Both the position numbers and the translations under genes were made by a program. A stretch of 61,924 nt of DNA, taken from Desulforhopalus vacuolatus. GTDB lineage: Bacteria > Desulfobacterota > Desulfobulbia > Desulfobulbales > Desulfocapsaceae. The notes under the pieces are model-generated. The model did no database searches. It was not told where the DNA came from and was given only the letters and a program-made list of their open reading frames with translations. The stretch is taken from positions 1 through 61,924 of the forward strand of contig NZ_JAFFPZ010000019.1 of NCBI RefSeq assembly GCF_016918505.1. The letters run 5' to 3'. Positions 1 to 12,203 of this stretch are shown piece after piece. Each line of letters begins with the position of its first letter. Within the stretch, counting starts at the first letter, position 1.

Positions 1-186
1 CTTGATGATGCCCATGACGTGGGAGATGAGCATCAAAAAGCTCTACCACCCCCATTCGTTTGAGAAGGCCAATCAGCAGGACAAAATCATCAATTCTTTC
101 GGTTAAAACTTTTGGTATAGTAGTCATCTCGGCAGTTAATCAAAAAAAGGAATAAATTGAAATAATTTTACGCGAATGGTGAGTAT
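1..186 (+). mobile_element. 3' end of an insertion sequence with transposase C-terminus
   Basis: Frame 2 is open from the window edge to a TAA at 104-106 and reads as the last ~34 residues of a transposase-like protein (ending DKIINSFG). The non-coding tail runs to about 186 and ends ACGCGAATGGTGAGTA. The same tail, in inverse orientation and with the last coding residues, recurs at 55014-55135, and the terminal 16 bp also recur at the IS1634-like element near 60990. The element is therefore an IS end. The family is inferred only from the shared terminus, and most of the element lies outside the window. Confidence 0.6.
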
Positions 187-461
187 ATGCTTATCCACTT
201 GTTGTGAACATTCAGTTTTGGCGCTGGCAGCAGCAGGATTGATTTTTTATTCTTAACACCTTATTATTCTGCTCTTAAATCCTTCAGGCACCGATGAAAA
301 TTCCCCACCCTTATTGATTTTCAGATATCCATGCACCTGGTGGTTTTTTTTGACGGCTGCACGGGGGGACTCTTGAAGAATTGTTCTCTGCCCGCTTCTT
401 TGCTCTGCTCCAGAAATGATAGAGTTGTGTGAACATTCTGCCCCCCTCTCACTTTCAGAGT

Positions 462-498
462 ACCTTGAAGAGCCTTGTATTTCGTTTATATTCGAGGT
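462..498 (+). repeat. 37-bp dispersed element, copy 1 (upstream of metH)
   Basis: Matches 21212-21248 upstream of serS at 34 of 37 positions. It begins ACCTTGAAGA and ends ATATTCGAGGT, so the ends form a short imperfect inverted repeat (ACCTTGAA/TTCGAGGT). Role unknown. Confidence 0.6.
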
Positions 499-524
499 AC
501 AGAAGGAAATTTACCGCAGGTACT

Positions 525-554
525 TATACCGGCTTACCGTTCATCACCGGTATA
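525..554. other. 8-bp stem hairpin upstream of metH
   Basis: TATACCGG at 525-532 pairs with CCGGTATA at 547-554 across a 14-nt loop. No T-tract follows, so it is not an intrinsic terminator. It could be a leader structure or an operator. Confidence 0.4.
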
Positions 555-565
555 ACTTTGATCAC

Positions 566-619
566 GGAGTCTGGCGCTTACCTGGAGTCTGGCGCTTACC
601 TGGAGTCTGCCGTTCACCT
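566..619 (+). repeat. 18-bp direct repeat, three copies
   Basis: GGAGTCTGGCGCTTACCT occurs at 566-583 and 584-601. A third copy with three changes lies at 602-619. It sits about 190 bp before metH. Confidence 0.8.
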
Positions 620-805
620 CGACGTCTCGTTCCTCGCTTTGTCGGAGGATAATTTTTTGACTATAACGGAGAAGATGAACGAAAAACTGATTAGGTTCCC
701 ATTATTCGATGTTCCTCCCAGTTAGAATTTCTTCACTCCCCCACACAGGCAACCACAGTTCTCCCACAGGAGAATCCCGCACTCTGCTTGAAGGAAGGTA
801 TAAAA

Positions 806-4474
<3,669 letters not shown>

Positions 4475-4489
4475 TATTTCCAAACCTGA

Positions 4490-5300
4490 AAAATAGAGAA
4501 AGGAGACAGGAGACAGGAGACAGGAAAAAGCAAAAGCAAAAGGAACCACGAATGGACACGAATAAACACGAATAAGTATTCATTCGTAATCGCCAAAAAA
4601 GGCAAAAAAGGAAACGGGAGGCAGGGAAAAGCGAAAGGCGGAACAGCGAAAAACTCTTTGCCAACGAATAACTGCTCTAATCATGCGAATAAAAGCGAAA
4701 AAGATTTAAGAACAAAGATTTTGTTTAATTAAAGCGGGCAGGACGGGAGGCAGGAGACAGGAGAAAAACAAAAGACGGAACAGCGAAAAGATTTTAAAAC
4801 TAAACAGGGCTGGCTTTGCTGTTGTTGTTCTATCTTTACTCTTCGCGTTCTTCGCGGTGAAATTCTTTGTCTTTATATATAAAATGCCTTTATTCGTGTG
4901 ATTCGAGCTTTCCTTTGGCAAAAAAATCTTTTCGCTGTTCCGCCTGAATGTTTCTGCTTTTCTTCGTGTCCTTCGCGGTAAAAATTGTTTTTCGCTTTTT
5001 GCCTTTTTAAATGATTAATAATTCGTGTTTATTCGTGTCCATTCGTGGTTCCTTTTGTTTCTGCCTTTCCTTTTTTCCTGTCTCTCTTTTTGTCTTTGCC
5101 TTTATTCGCATTATTAGAGCCTTTATTCGTTGGCAAAAAAAATCTTTTCGCTGTTCCGTTTTTCTTCGCGTTCTTCGTGTCCTTCGCGGTGAAAGCCTTT
5201 GTTCTCATCTTTTATGAATTTTTGTGGCCTTCGCGGTAAAATTCTTTGTCTTGTTTCATAACTTTTTGAGAAGTGACGTTATATATATATAAGCCACCCT
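4490..5300. repeat. Mosaic repeat island A (metH-glmU spacer)
   Basis: Opens with GGAGACA-type heptamers 15 bp after metH. Then come CACGAAT, CGGAACAGCG and CCAACGAATAA modules, followed by their reverse complements (TTATTCGTTGGC, TTCGCTGTTCCG, ATTCGTGTCCATTCGTGG, TTCGTGTCCTTCGCGG). It is a scrambled rather than a clean dyad, and the right edge lacks the TGTCTCC tract. The ORFs inside are repeat translations (S/F/L- or R/K-rich) and are not believed. Confidence 0.85.
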
Positions 5301-5353
5301 TTTTCGTGTGACCTGCGTATTTTCGCGTAGTTAACCTGAACCTGCAATCTATT

Positions 5354-6379
5354 ATGAACCCACGCTCCCTCTCCGTCGTTATCCTTGCCGCCGGCAAGGG
5401 TACCCGTATGAAATCCACCAGAGCCAAAGTGCTGCATGAAGTTTTCTACCAGCCCATGGCCGCCCATATCATCGCCGTCGCGCAGAGCTTGAACCCTCTG
5501 CAGGTCCTCACCGTCACCGGCCACCAGAGGGAAGCCGTGGAAGCGGCTCTTGCTCCCTGGAATTGCGATTTTATCGAGCAAAAGGAACAACTCGGAACAG
5601 GACATGCCGTCCTCATCAGCGAAACCTCCATTCCTGCCGCCGCCGAAACCGTTCTCATCCTCTGTGGCGATACACCGCTGATTCTCCCTGAAACCCTCAA
5701 AGAACTTTGTGACTTCCACTGCACATCCTCCAGCGACGTCACCCTGCTCACGACCACACTTGCCAACCCCTTTGGCTATGGCCGGATTTTGTCCGATGCC
5801 GAGGGTAATCTGCAGGCCATTGTCGAGGAGAAGGATGCCAGTGACGTGCAGCGCCAAATCACTGAAGTCAATGCAGGTATTTACTGTGTGCAGAAGTCTT
5901 TCCTTTTTGAGGCGCTGAAAAAAATCGGCACTGACAACACCCAGAAAGAGATGTATCTTACCGATATCATTGACATTGGCACAAAAGAGGGACGACGCGT
6001 GAAACGCTTTAACGTCTCCAATCCGGTTGAAGTCCTGGGTGTAAACTCACGCCGCCAACTTTCCGAGGCGGAGAGGGAACTGCAGATGCGTCACAACTTT
6101 ACCCTCATGGCCGCCGGCGTTTCCATGATCATGCCGGAAACTATCCGCATCCAGCCCACTACCACCATCGCCTTCGACACAGTGATCGAGCCCTCTGTTC
6201 ATATCTGCGGCAGCACCACCATAGAGTCAGATTGTCATATCGAACAGGGCTGCGTTCTGAAAGACTGCACCATCGCTTCCGGCTGTGTTATCGGCGCAGG
6301 TTCGCATCTCGACGGCATCACCTGTCCTGAAAACAGCATCATCCAACCTCACACCTGCAAGGTTCATGCCTGCAAATAA
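5354..6379 (+). CDS. glmU: Short GlmU-like N-acetylglucosamine-1-phosphate uridylyltransferase
   Basis: Makes UDP-GlcNAc from GlcNAc-1-P and UTP for peptidoglycan and lipopolysaccharide. The nucleotidyltransferase domain is complete: LAAGKGTRMKS at residues 11-21, LGTGHAV, CGDTPLI near 102, and NAGIYC near 173. From about residue 240 a short left-handed beta-helix follows (hexapeptide-like IEPSVHI, IESDCHI). The protein stops at 341 aa, whereas canonical bifunctional GlmU has about 456. The helix coils that carry the acetyltransferase active site are absent, so acetylation of GlcN-1-P must come from another protein if this enzyme feeds that pathway. The start ATG has no strong ribosome site. 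AICAR formyltransferase follows 16 bp later, probably co-transcribed. Confidence 0.85.
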   Translation: MNPRSLSVVILAAGKGTRMKSTRAKVLHEVFYQPMAAHIIAVAQSLNPLQVLTVTGHQREAVEAALAPWNCDFIEQKEQLGTGHAVLISETSIPAAAETVLILCGDTPLILPETLKELCDFHCTSSSDVTLLTTTLANPFGYGRILSDAEGNLQAIVEEKDASDVQRQITEVNAGIYCVQKSFLFEALKKIGTDNTQKEMYLTDIIDIGTKEGRRVKRFNVSNPVEVLGVNSRRQLSEAERELQMRHNFTLMAAGVSMIMPETIRIQPTTTIAFDTVIEPSVHICGSTTIESDCHIEQGCVLKDCTIASGCVIGAGSHLDGITCPENSIIQPHTCKVHACK

Positions 6380-6395
6380 TGATTAAGGAGCTCCC

Positions 6396-7685
6396 ATGAG
6401 TGATTTAAAGAAGATGTATTCCACTATCCTCGGCGATAATTTTCCGCCCGAAATGACTATCACCTTTGGTGACCAGAAACTGGTGTACCACAAGAGAACC
6501 TGGGGCATTCCAAAGGAGGACGGCACCGTGGATGAACGCGGTTTGCGCTACGGTGAAAACCCTGATCAACAGGCAGCGCTCTATGAACTGATCAACGGCA
6601 ACCTCACCCTCGGCGATTGTCACTTCATTGAGCCGGGTAACGGCCTGGTCTCCGCCATCGGGATTGAAGACATGCTGCGAGTGGGTAAACATCCCGGCAA
6701 GATCAACCTCACCGATGTGGATAACGGCCTCAACATCATCAAATACCTGATGAAGCGCCCCGCCGCAGTCATCCTCAAACACAACAACCCCTGCGGTGCA
6801 GCCTGGGACAACGACCTCGCCACCGCCTTCACCCGCGCTCTTCGCTGTGACCGCATTGCCGCCTTCGGTGGCGCAGTGATACTCAATCGTCCCTGTGATA
6901 AAGAGACAGCCACTCTGCTGGCAACTAATTATCTCGAAGTCGTCTGCGCACCGGATTTTGAGGAGGGAGCCGTTGAGATTCTCGCCGCCCGGAAAAACCT
7001 GCGCATCATCCGCATTGCCGGCATCAACCGCCTCGCCGATTTTGAGAAATACCGCTTTGTCGATTTCAAAAGCCTTGTTGACGGCGGGCTCATTGTACAG
7101 CAGTCAGCAGTCAACTCGATTCGCTCTATCAACGACATGAAACCGGCCGTCACCACAAGAAAAGGTGTGGAATACAGATGCGAACGCCAACCCACGGCAC
7201 AAGAGATTGACGATATGATCTTTGGCTGGGCCATTGAACACGGCGTGACCTCCAATTCTGTTCTCTATGTGAAAAACGGCTGCACTACAGGTGTGGGCAC
7301 CGGCGAACAGGATCGCGTCGGCGTCGCGGAGAGTGCCGTGCACAAGGCATATATCAAATATGCCGACATCCTGGCATGGGACAAATATGGTATTGGTTAC
7401 GCTGAACTGGCCATGGCCATTGAACGGGGCGAACACACCCTTGCTGAAAAGAATGCCATTGATGAACAAACCCGCGCCGACCGCGCTGGCCTGCCTGGAT
7501 CAGTGATGATCTCCGACGCCTTCTTCCCCTTCCGGGACGGCGCTGATGTGGGAATCACCCAGGGAATCTCCGCTATTCTTCAGGCGGGCGGCTCTTTGCG
7601 GGACTTTGAAACGATTGAGGCCTGCAATGAGGCCGATCCACAGGTGGCGATGATGTTCACCGGCCAGCGTTCTTTCAAGCACTGA
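6396..7685 (+). CDS. Stand-alone AICAR formyltransferase (PurH-type, no cyclohydrolase domain)
   Basis: Catalyses the formyl transfer of de novo purine synthesis, AICAR to FAICAR with 10-formyl-THF. Signature elements are KHNNPCGAA near residue 127, TSNSVLYVKNG near 285 and SDAFFPFRDG near 373, and the C-terminal GQRSFKH. The N-terminal MGS-fold IMP cyclohydrolase half of bifunctional PurH (usually ~520 aa) is missing, and the start has an excellent AAGGAG site six bases upstream, so 429 aa is the true length. IMP cyclohydrolase must be encoded elsewhere. It is the second gene of a likely two-gene operon with the glmU-like gene. Confidence 0.92.
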   Translation: MSDLKKMYSTILGDNFPPEMTITFGDQKLVYHKRTWGIPKEDGTVDERGLRYGENPDQQAALYELINGNLTLGDCHFIEPGNGLVSAIGIEDMLRVGKHPGKINLTDVDNGLNIIKYLMKRPAAVILKHNNPCGAAWDNDLATAFTRALRCDRIAAFGGAVILNRPCDKETATLLATNYLEVVCAPDFEEGAVEILAARKNLRIIRIAGINRLADFEKYRFVDFKSLVDGGLIVQQSAVNSIRSINDMKPAVTTRKGVEYRCERQPTAQEIDDMIFGWAIEHGVTSNSVLYVKNGCTTGVGTGEQDRVGVAESAVHKAYIKYADILAWDKYGIGYAELAMAIERGEHTLAEKNAIDEQTRADRAGLPGSVMISDAFFPFRDGADVGITQGISAILQAGGSLRDFETIEACNEADPQVAMMFTGQRSFKH

Positions 7686-8268
7686 TCCCAGGAGAAAAGA
7701 AGGAGACAGGAGACGGGAGAAGGGAAAAGCAAAAGACGGAACAGCGAAAGACTTTTTGCCAACGAATAAAAGCTCTAATCATGCGAATAAAGGCGAAAAA
7801 GATTTAGGGACAAAGATTTTTTGAATTAAAGCGGGAAGGACGGGAGGCAGGAGAAAGGGAAAGGCGACAAGCATTTGAGAATAAGATTGGCTACCACGGA
7901 AAACACGGAAGGACACGGAAAACATCAATTATTTTAAAGTAACAAATTTAAAACCAGGAGTATTAATCAACTTTGGGAGTTATCCAAAAGTCGGGGGTGA
8001 GCGTTTTGCTCTCTAATATTCCGTGCTTTCCGTGTCTTCCGTGGTTCCTTTCCTTTTTGCCTTTATCTTTTTTTTATAGTTTATTTAAGAAGTTACGCTT
8101 TTATAAAAAATGCCTTTATTCGCGTGATTCGAGCAGTTATTCGTTGGCAAAAATCTTTTTGCTTTTCGTTTTTCTTCGCGTTCCTTAGCGTTCTTCGCGG
8201 TAAAAATTGCCTTTCCGTTGTTTGCTTTTTCCCGTCTCCCGTCTCCCGTCTCCCTTTATCCTTCCGTC
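7686..8268. repeat. Mosaic repeat island B (clear dyad)
   Basis: The cleanest dyad. The left arm is GGAGACAGGAGACGGG, then CGGAACAGCG, CCAACGAATAAAAGC and CACGGAAAACACGG. The centre is near 7990-8010. The right arm is CCGTGCTTTCCGTG, TTATTCGTTGGC, TTCTTCGCGGT, then (CCCGTCT) heptamers ending at 8255. The core 7885-8085 recurs almost base for base at 14070-14265. Confidence 0.9.
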
Positions 8269-8270
8269 TT

Positions 8271-8489
8271 TCACCCCTGCAAAAACACCACATAGCCAAG
8301 GGAAAAGAGCGTAATTCCAAGCAAAAAGAGAAGGCTCACGCTCAGCAGTAACACGCCGAGGTGAGCCTTTATCCACCCTGTAACCACACCTTTCTTTCCC
8401 GCTTTCCCGCTTCGTTTTTTTCCCTGCGCAGTTTTTTTACTTTTGCCTGTTGATCTGCTGCGGGAGGGGCTTTTTTTCGCAACGGCCAC
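8271..8489 (-). CDS. Small basic single-pass membrane protein, unknown function
   Basis: 72 aa from a GTG start (complement of 8487-8489). The start lies one base after the prenyl synthase stop, with GGGAGAAG just upstream, so it looks translationally coupled. Residues 1-40 are very rich in Lys, Ser, Arg and Gly (KKSPSRSRSTGKSKKT); residues 43-70 form one hydrophobic helix (GVLLLSVSLLFLLGITLF). By the positive-inside rule the basic tail should be cytoplasmic, where it could bind nucleic acid or acidic lipid. No family recognised. It is the last gene of the dinG-prenyl synthase unit. Confidence 0.65.
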   Translation of the reverse strand: MAVAKKSPSRSRSTGKSKKTAQGKKRSGKAGKKGVVTGWIKAHLGVLLLSVSLLFLLGITLFSLGYVVFLQG

Positions 8490-8490
8490 C

Positions 8491-9483
8491 CTACTTCTCC
8501 CGATGAAGTACAAACTGCCCCAGCGCCGCCAGCCGAGCCCGCGCATCTGACACCTCAGGTGCAGAGAAGAGATCCAGCGCGGAAATCCCCCGTGACATGG
8601 TTTTCTCCGCCTCCTCGCGGGCGGCGGTAAAACCACCACACTTCTCAATCAAGTCCTTTACTTCCACGAAACTCCCCGCCTGCTGCCGCAATTCCACATT
8701 GCTGATAATCTCCAGCAAACGCTCCCGTACAGCACCGGTTCCCTGCTGCACGGCGAGAAGCAGGGGCAGAGTCATCTTCCCTTCCTGCAGATCATTCCCT
8801 ACGGCCTTGCCGGTTTTGCTGGTATCTCCAAGGTAATCAAGCTGATCATCAACAATCTGAAAAGCACGTCCCAGATTCTCTCCATAGCAACGCAGAGCGG
8901 CAACCTCCTCTTCACTGCCTCCGGCAAACAGGCCTCCCACTTCACAGGCTCCGGCAATGAGAAGGCTGGTCTTGCGCATCACGGCCTCATCGTAATCCCC
9001 TGTCTCCAGACTGATGGTATCGGCATTACGCTGCTGGTAGAACTCACCGTCCACCATACCCTTCGTTGCCAGATTAAAGGACTTCAACCCTCTCTGCCCG
9101 GTATACTCCCCAACAATCTCCATGGAATGGGTCAGGAGGAAATCTCCGGCGAGAATCGCCGCCACCATGCCAAATTTTGAGTGTACAGCAGGTTGCCCCC
9201 GACGAAGTGCAGACTGGTCAATAATATCGTCGTGAAAGAGCGTTGCTGCATGCAGATATTCAAAAGCAATGGCCAGCGCATCACACTCCGACCCTCTGCG
9301 GCCGCAGAGGGTCGCTGCGGTGAGCAGCAGAAATGGCCGAACACGCTTGCCACCTCCCAGCAATCCGTAACGCAACACCTCTATAAGCAGCGGCTCATGG
9401 CGTTTACTCAGTTGGAAAAGGTCTTCCTCAATGACCGCATTGATACGTGCGGCCTCCGTTGTCAACAGCGTGCGCAGGTCCAT
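8491..9483 (-). CDS. ispB: Long-chain polyprenyl diphosphate synthase (IspB-like)
   Basis: Condenses isopentenyl diphosphate with allylic diphosphates to build the side chain of a respiratory quinone. The first aspartate-rich motif is DDIID near residue 84 and the second is DDQLD near 211. GGGKRVRPFL near 46 is the usual substrate-binding stretch. The length, 330 aa, fits octaprenyl or related long-chain synthases better than farnesyl synthases. The ATG at 9483 overlaps nothing but starts one base after the dinG TAA (TAATATG), implying coupling. Exact chain length cannot be read from sequence. Confidence 0.9.
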   Translation of the reverse strand: MDLRTLLTTEAARINAVIEEDLFQLSKRHEPLLIEVLRYGLLGGGKRVRPFLLLTAATLCGRRGSECDALAIAFEYLHAATLFHDDIIDQSALRRGQPAVHSKFGMVAAILAGDFLLTHSMEIVGEYTGQRGLKSFNLATKGMVDGEFYQQRNADTISLETGDYDEAVMRKTSLLIAGACEVGGLFAGGSEEEVAALRCYGENLGRAFQIVDDQLDYLGDTSKTGKAVGNDLQEGKMTLPLLLAVQQGTGAVRERLLEIISNVELRQQAGSFVEVKDLIEKCGGFTAAREEAEKTMSRGISALDLFSAPEVSDARARLAALGQFVLHREK

Positions 9484-9484
9484 A

Positions 9485-11476
9485 TTATTTATTGTCTGCC
9501 GCAAAGAAATCATCAACATCATCAAGCGAGCTGCAGCGGGGGGACGGTGGCAGACTCCGTAGAAATGTTTTGCCGTACCCCTTCGTCAACAGTCGCACAT
9601 CCAAAATTGCCACCACACCACGATCTCCCGCAGTGCGCATTAACCGACCAACACCCTGGCGCAGAGTAAGCACCGCACGCGGCACCAGAAAACCAAAAAA
9701 AGCATTTCCTCCCTCCTCTTCCACTCGATGGCTGCGAGCCTCAATAACCGGGTCGTTGGGTACCTCAAAGGGGAGTTTGTCGATGACCACACAGCTCAGG
9801 GCCTCACCGGCCACGTCCACTCCCTCCCAGAAACTGGCTACCGCCACCAGCACAGAGTGGGTCTCCTCTCGAAAGCGGGCAAGCAGTGCAGCCTTCGACT
9901 CCATTCCCTGCACCAGCACAGGATAATCAAGCTGCTCCTCCAGCACATCGGCCAGCATTTCCATCCCGCGATAACTGGTGCAGAGCACCAGAGCCCGCCC
10001 CCGGCTGGAGTAGAGCAGCTCTACCACCCGGGCACTCACGGCACTGCGAAAATCCTTTGCCCCGGGATCAGGAAAGGTTCGTTCCGGCAGATAGAGCAGG
10101 GTACGTTCCTTATAGTCAAAGGGAGAAGCATATTTAAGATACTGCACCTCATCGCCAAGACCGAGCCGTTTCTGCAGATAGGAAAAAGATCCGCCCGTAG
10201 AAAGTGTCGCAGAAGTCATTACACAGGCAGAGACCCCGGTGTACAGGCTCTTTGCCAGTTCGGGCGCAATATCCACGGGAGTGGCCGAAAGCAGCAGCGA
10301 ACGTTCCCCCCGGTCATACCAGCGGACAAAAGCTCCCTCTGTTTCACCCTTCGCCTCCCCGGCCACGCCACGCAGAGAATCGCGAAGCCCCTCCGCCCGT
10401 TTGGCATACCCCCTCCACATCTCCCCCAGCGGTGCCCAGCGGGTGAGACGGTCGGCAAGGCGACCGAGGCCGAACGCGAGCAGTTCCACCTCCTGGTGCC
10501 ACTCCTCCTCACCGAAATTCTTCACAAACTGTACAAGGGGAAAGTGTCCTGGTTTCACCGGAAAAATTGCGGAAAAATTGTCGGTACGTTTTCGCAGCGC
10601 AGTGATATCACTTTTGAGAAGTTCAAGATGATCTGGAGGCAGCTCAAGGGCACCCTGTTTTTCCAGGTCTCCCAGCAGATCAACCACCTGATACTGACTC
10701 CAGCTCTCACCAAAAAAAAGGCTGGCCACGTTCTCAATATGATGCGCCTCGTCAAAAATCACCGCCTCACAGCGTGGCAACAACTCTCCATGACCACTCT
10801 GCCGCAGGGCAAGGTCAGAAAAGAAGAGATAGTGATTAACCACAAGAATCTGCGCACTGCCCGCCTGTTTTCGCAACCGGGTAATAAAGCATTCGTTATA
10901 CTCCGGGCAGTCTCCACCCAGACACTGAGAGGAATTTGCCGAGAGCTTCGACCACAGCGGGGTGCGATCCCCCAGCCAGGTCAATTCGGCCCGGTCGCCC
11001 AGTGTAGTGGTTTTGACCCAGGCATCAATTTTCGCCAGATGCGGATCATCAACCAGTCGTCTCTGCGGATTGGCGCGATATTGAAACCAGCGGTAGAGAC
11101 AGAGATAATTTTCCCGTCCCTTCAGAATCAAAGCCTCAATCGGCCGTCCGAGAATCGTCTCCACCAGCGGGATATCTTTATCACGAATCTGGTCCTGCAG
11201 ATTGAGCGTCGCGGTGGAAATCACCACCCGTTTCCCGGAAAGCACAGCGGGGATGAGGTATGCAAGGGTCTTCCCGATTCCCGTCTCTGCCTCCACGACC
11301 AGCACCCGCGCCTGCACCGCCTCTTCTTCGAGAAATTCCGTGACCTCTTCCTCGGGCGGACCAGCCAGCACAGCGGCTACAGCCGCAGCCATCTCCTCCT
11401 GCCCCTGCCGTCGCTCAAAGCGTGGAAAACGGGCAGCAAGAAGGCCGTTTTCTCCAAAAATTTCATCTATTTCCAT
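9485..11476 (-). CDS. dinG: DinG-family ATP-dependent DNA helicase
   Basis: XPD-like superfamily 2 helicase of 663 aa, acting in DNA repair or R-loop removal. Seen: Walker A ETGIGKT near residue 59; four-cysteine iron-sulfur region between about 125 and 195 (LCLYRW and CLGGDCPEYNEC); DEAH box in FDEAHHIENV near 240; motif VI QGVGRLMRT near 605. The open frame extends 112 codons further upstream, but that part is translated repeat island C, so the start is put at ATG 11476 (MEIDEIFGENG). It heads a three-gene unit with the prenyl synthase and the small membrane protein. Confidence 0.93.
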   Translation of the reverse strand: MEIDEIFGENGLLAARFPRFERRQGQEEMAAAVAAVLAGPPEEEVTEFLEEEAVQARVLVVEAETGIGKTLAYLIPAVLSGKRVVISTATLNLQDQIRDKDIPLVETILGRPIEALILKGRENYLCLYRWFQYRANPQRRLVDDPHLAKIDAWVKTTTLGDRAELTWLGDRTPLWSKLSANSSQCLGGDCPEYNECFITRLRKQAGSAQILVVNHYLFFSDLALRQSGHGELLPRCEAVIFDEAHHIENVASLFFGESWSQYQVVDLLGDLEKQGALELPPDHLELLKSDITALRKRTDNFSAIFPVKPGHFPLVQFVKNFGEEEWHQEVELLAFGLGRLADRLTRWAPLGEMWRGYAKRAEGLRDSLRGVAGEAKGETEGAFVRWYDRGERSLLLSATPVDIAPELAKSLYTGVSACVMTSATLSTGGSFSYLQKRLGLGDEVQYLKYASPFDYKERTLLYLPERTFPDPGAKDFRSAVSARVVELLYSSRGRALVLCTSYRGMEMLADVLEEQLDYPVLVQGMESKAALLARFREETHSVLVAVASFWEGVDVAGEALSCVVIDKLPFEVPNDPVIEARSHRVEEEGGNAFFGFLVPRAVLTLRQGVGRLMRTAGDRGVVAILDVRLLTKGYGKTFLRSLPPSPRCSSLDDVDDFFAADNK

Positions 11477-11509
11477 CGTATTCAGGTCATTTCTCAAAAA
11501 GTTGTGGAA

Positions 11510-12060
11510 AAAGAGAAAAAGAAAAAGGGAGACAGGAGACAGGAGACGGGAGACGGGAGAAAGGAAAAAGCAGGACAACAGAACCGCAACGTCCTGGTTA
11601 ATTAAAAAAATCTTTTCGCTGTTCCCTCTAAATGTTTCTGCCTTTCTTCGTGTCCTTCGCGTTCTTCGCGGTGAAAAATGCCGTACCGCCTTTCGCTGTT
11701 CCCTTTCTCCCGTCTCCCTTTTTGCCTTTGCTTTTATTCGCCTTATTCGAGCTTTTATTCGTTGGCAAAAAGTTTTTCGCTGTTCGGCTGTTTGCTTTTC
11801 CCTGCCTCCCATCTCCCTTTTTGTCTTTTTAGGCGATTACAAATGATTAATTATTCGTGTTTATTCGTGTCCATTCGTGGTTCCTTTTGTTTCTGCCTTT
11901 CCCTTTTTCCTGTCTCTCTTTTTGCCTTTGCTTTTATTCGCCTTATTCGAGCTTTTATTCGTTGGCAAAAAGTCTTTCGCTGTTCCGTCTTTTGCTTTTG
12001 CTGTTCCCTTTCTCCCGTCTCCCGTCTCCCGTCTCCTGTCTCCCCTTTTCCCATTCTCAA
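11510..12060. repeat. Mosaic repeat island C (dinG-porin spacer)
   Basis: Begins GGGAGACAGGAGACAGG and ends CCCGTCTCCTGTCTCCCC. In between are mostly right-arm modules, including two tandem copies of the block TTATTCGCCTTATTCGAGC plus TTTTATTCGTTGGC (11740-11770 and 11933-11968). It supplies a spurious N-terminal extension to the dinG frame. Confidence 0.85.
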
Positions 12061-12128
12061 ATGTTTTACTCTTTCTGACACTTTTACGAAAGGCACAGAA
12101 GAGGAAAAACAAGGCAGCAGGAACGGAA

Positions 12129-12160
12129 AAGGCCCCGGTGGTTATAACCACCGGGGCCTT
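12129..12160 (-). terminator. Intrinsic terminator of the porin gene
   Basis: A perfect 16-bp palindrome of AAGGCCCCGGTGG and its complement meets at the centre TTATAA. On the minus strand it is followed by TTTTCC. It lies 44 bp after the porin stop. Confidence 0.9.
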
Positions 12161-12203
12161 ACTGTTGCATTGTGCAGTCGAAACTGCTTTCTCTCAGCTC
12201 AGA

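Larger units (their letters stand above)
187..805. other. Non-coding leader region of metH with small repeats
   Basis: No convincing gene. The short ORFs here are made of repeats and have no ribosome binding site. The region holds a 37-bp element shared with the serS upstream region (462-498), a hairpin (525-554) and a three-copy 18-bp repeat (566-619). I looked for cobalamin and SAM riboswitch signatures before metH and saw none I could defend. Confidence 0.5.

Noticed and set aside
200-800. Cobalamin or SAM riboswitch upstream of metH
   Set aside because: I could not find the conserved core of either class. A covariance-model search (cobalamin and SAM-I to SAM-IV families) would decide.
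4500-5240. Several ORFs of 60-110 codons rich in F, L, S or R, K in the repeat islands
   Set aside because: The same peptides recur in every island because the DNA modules recur. None has a ribosome site, and frames change at each module junction.
9728-11605. 625-codon open frame on the plus strand
   Set aside because: It is the antisense of dinG, which has full helicase motifs; the plus-strand translation has no domain and no ribosome site.
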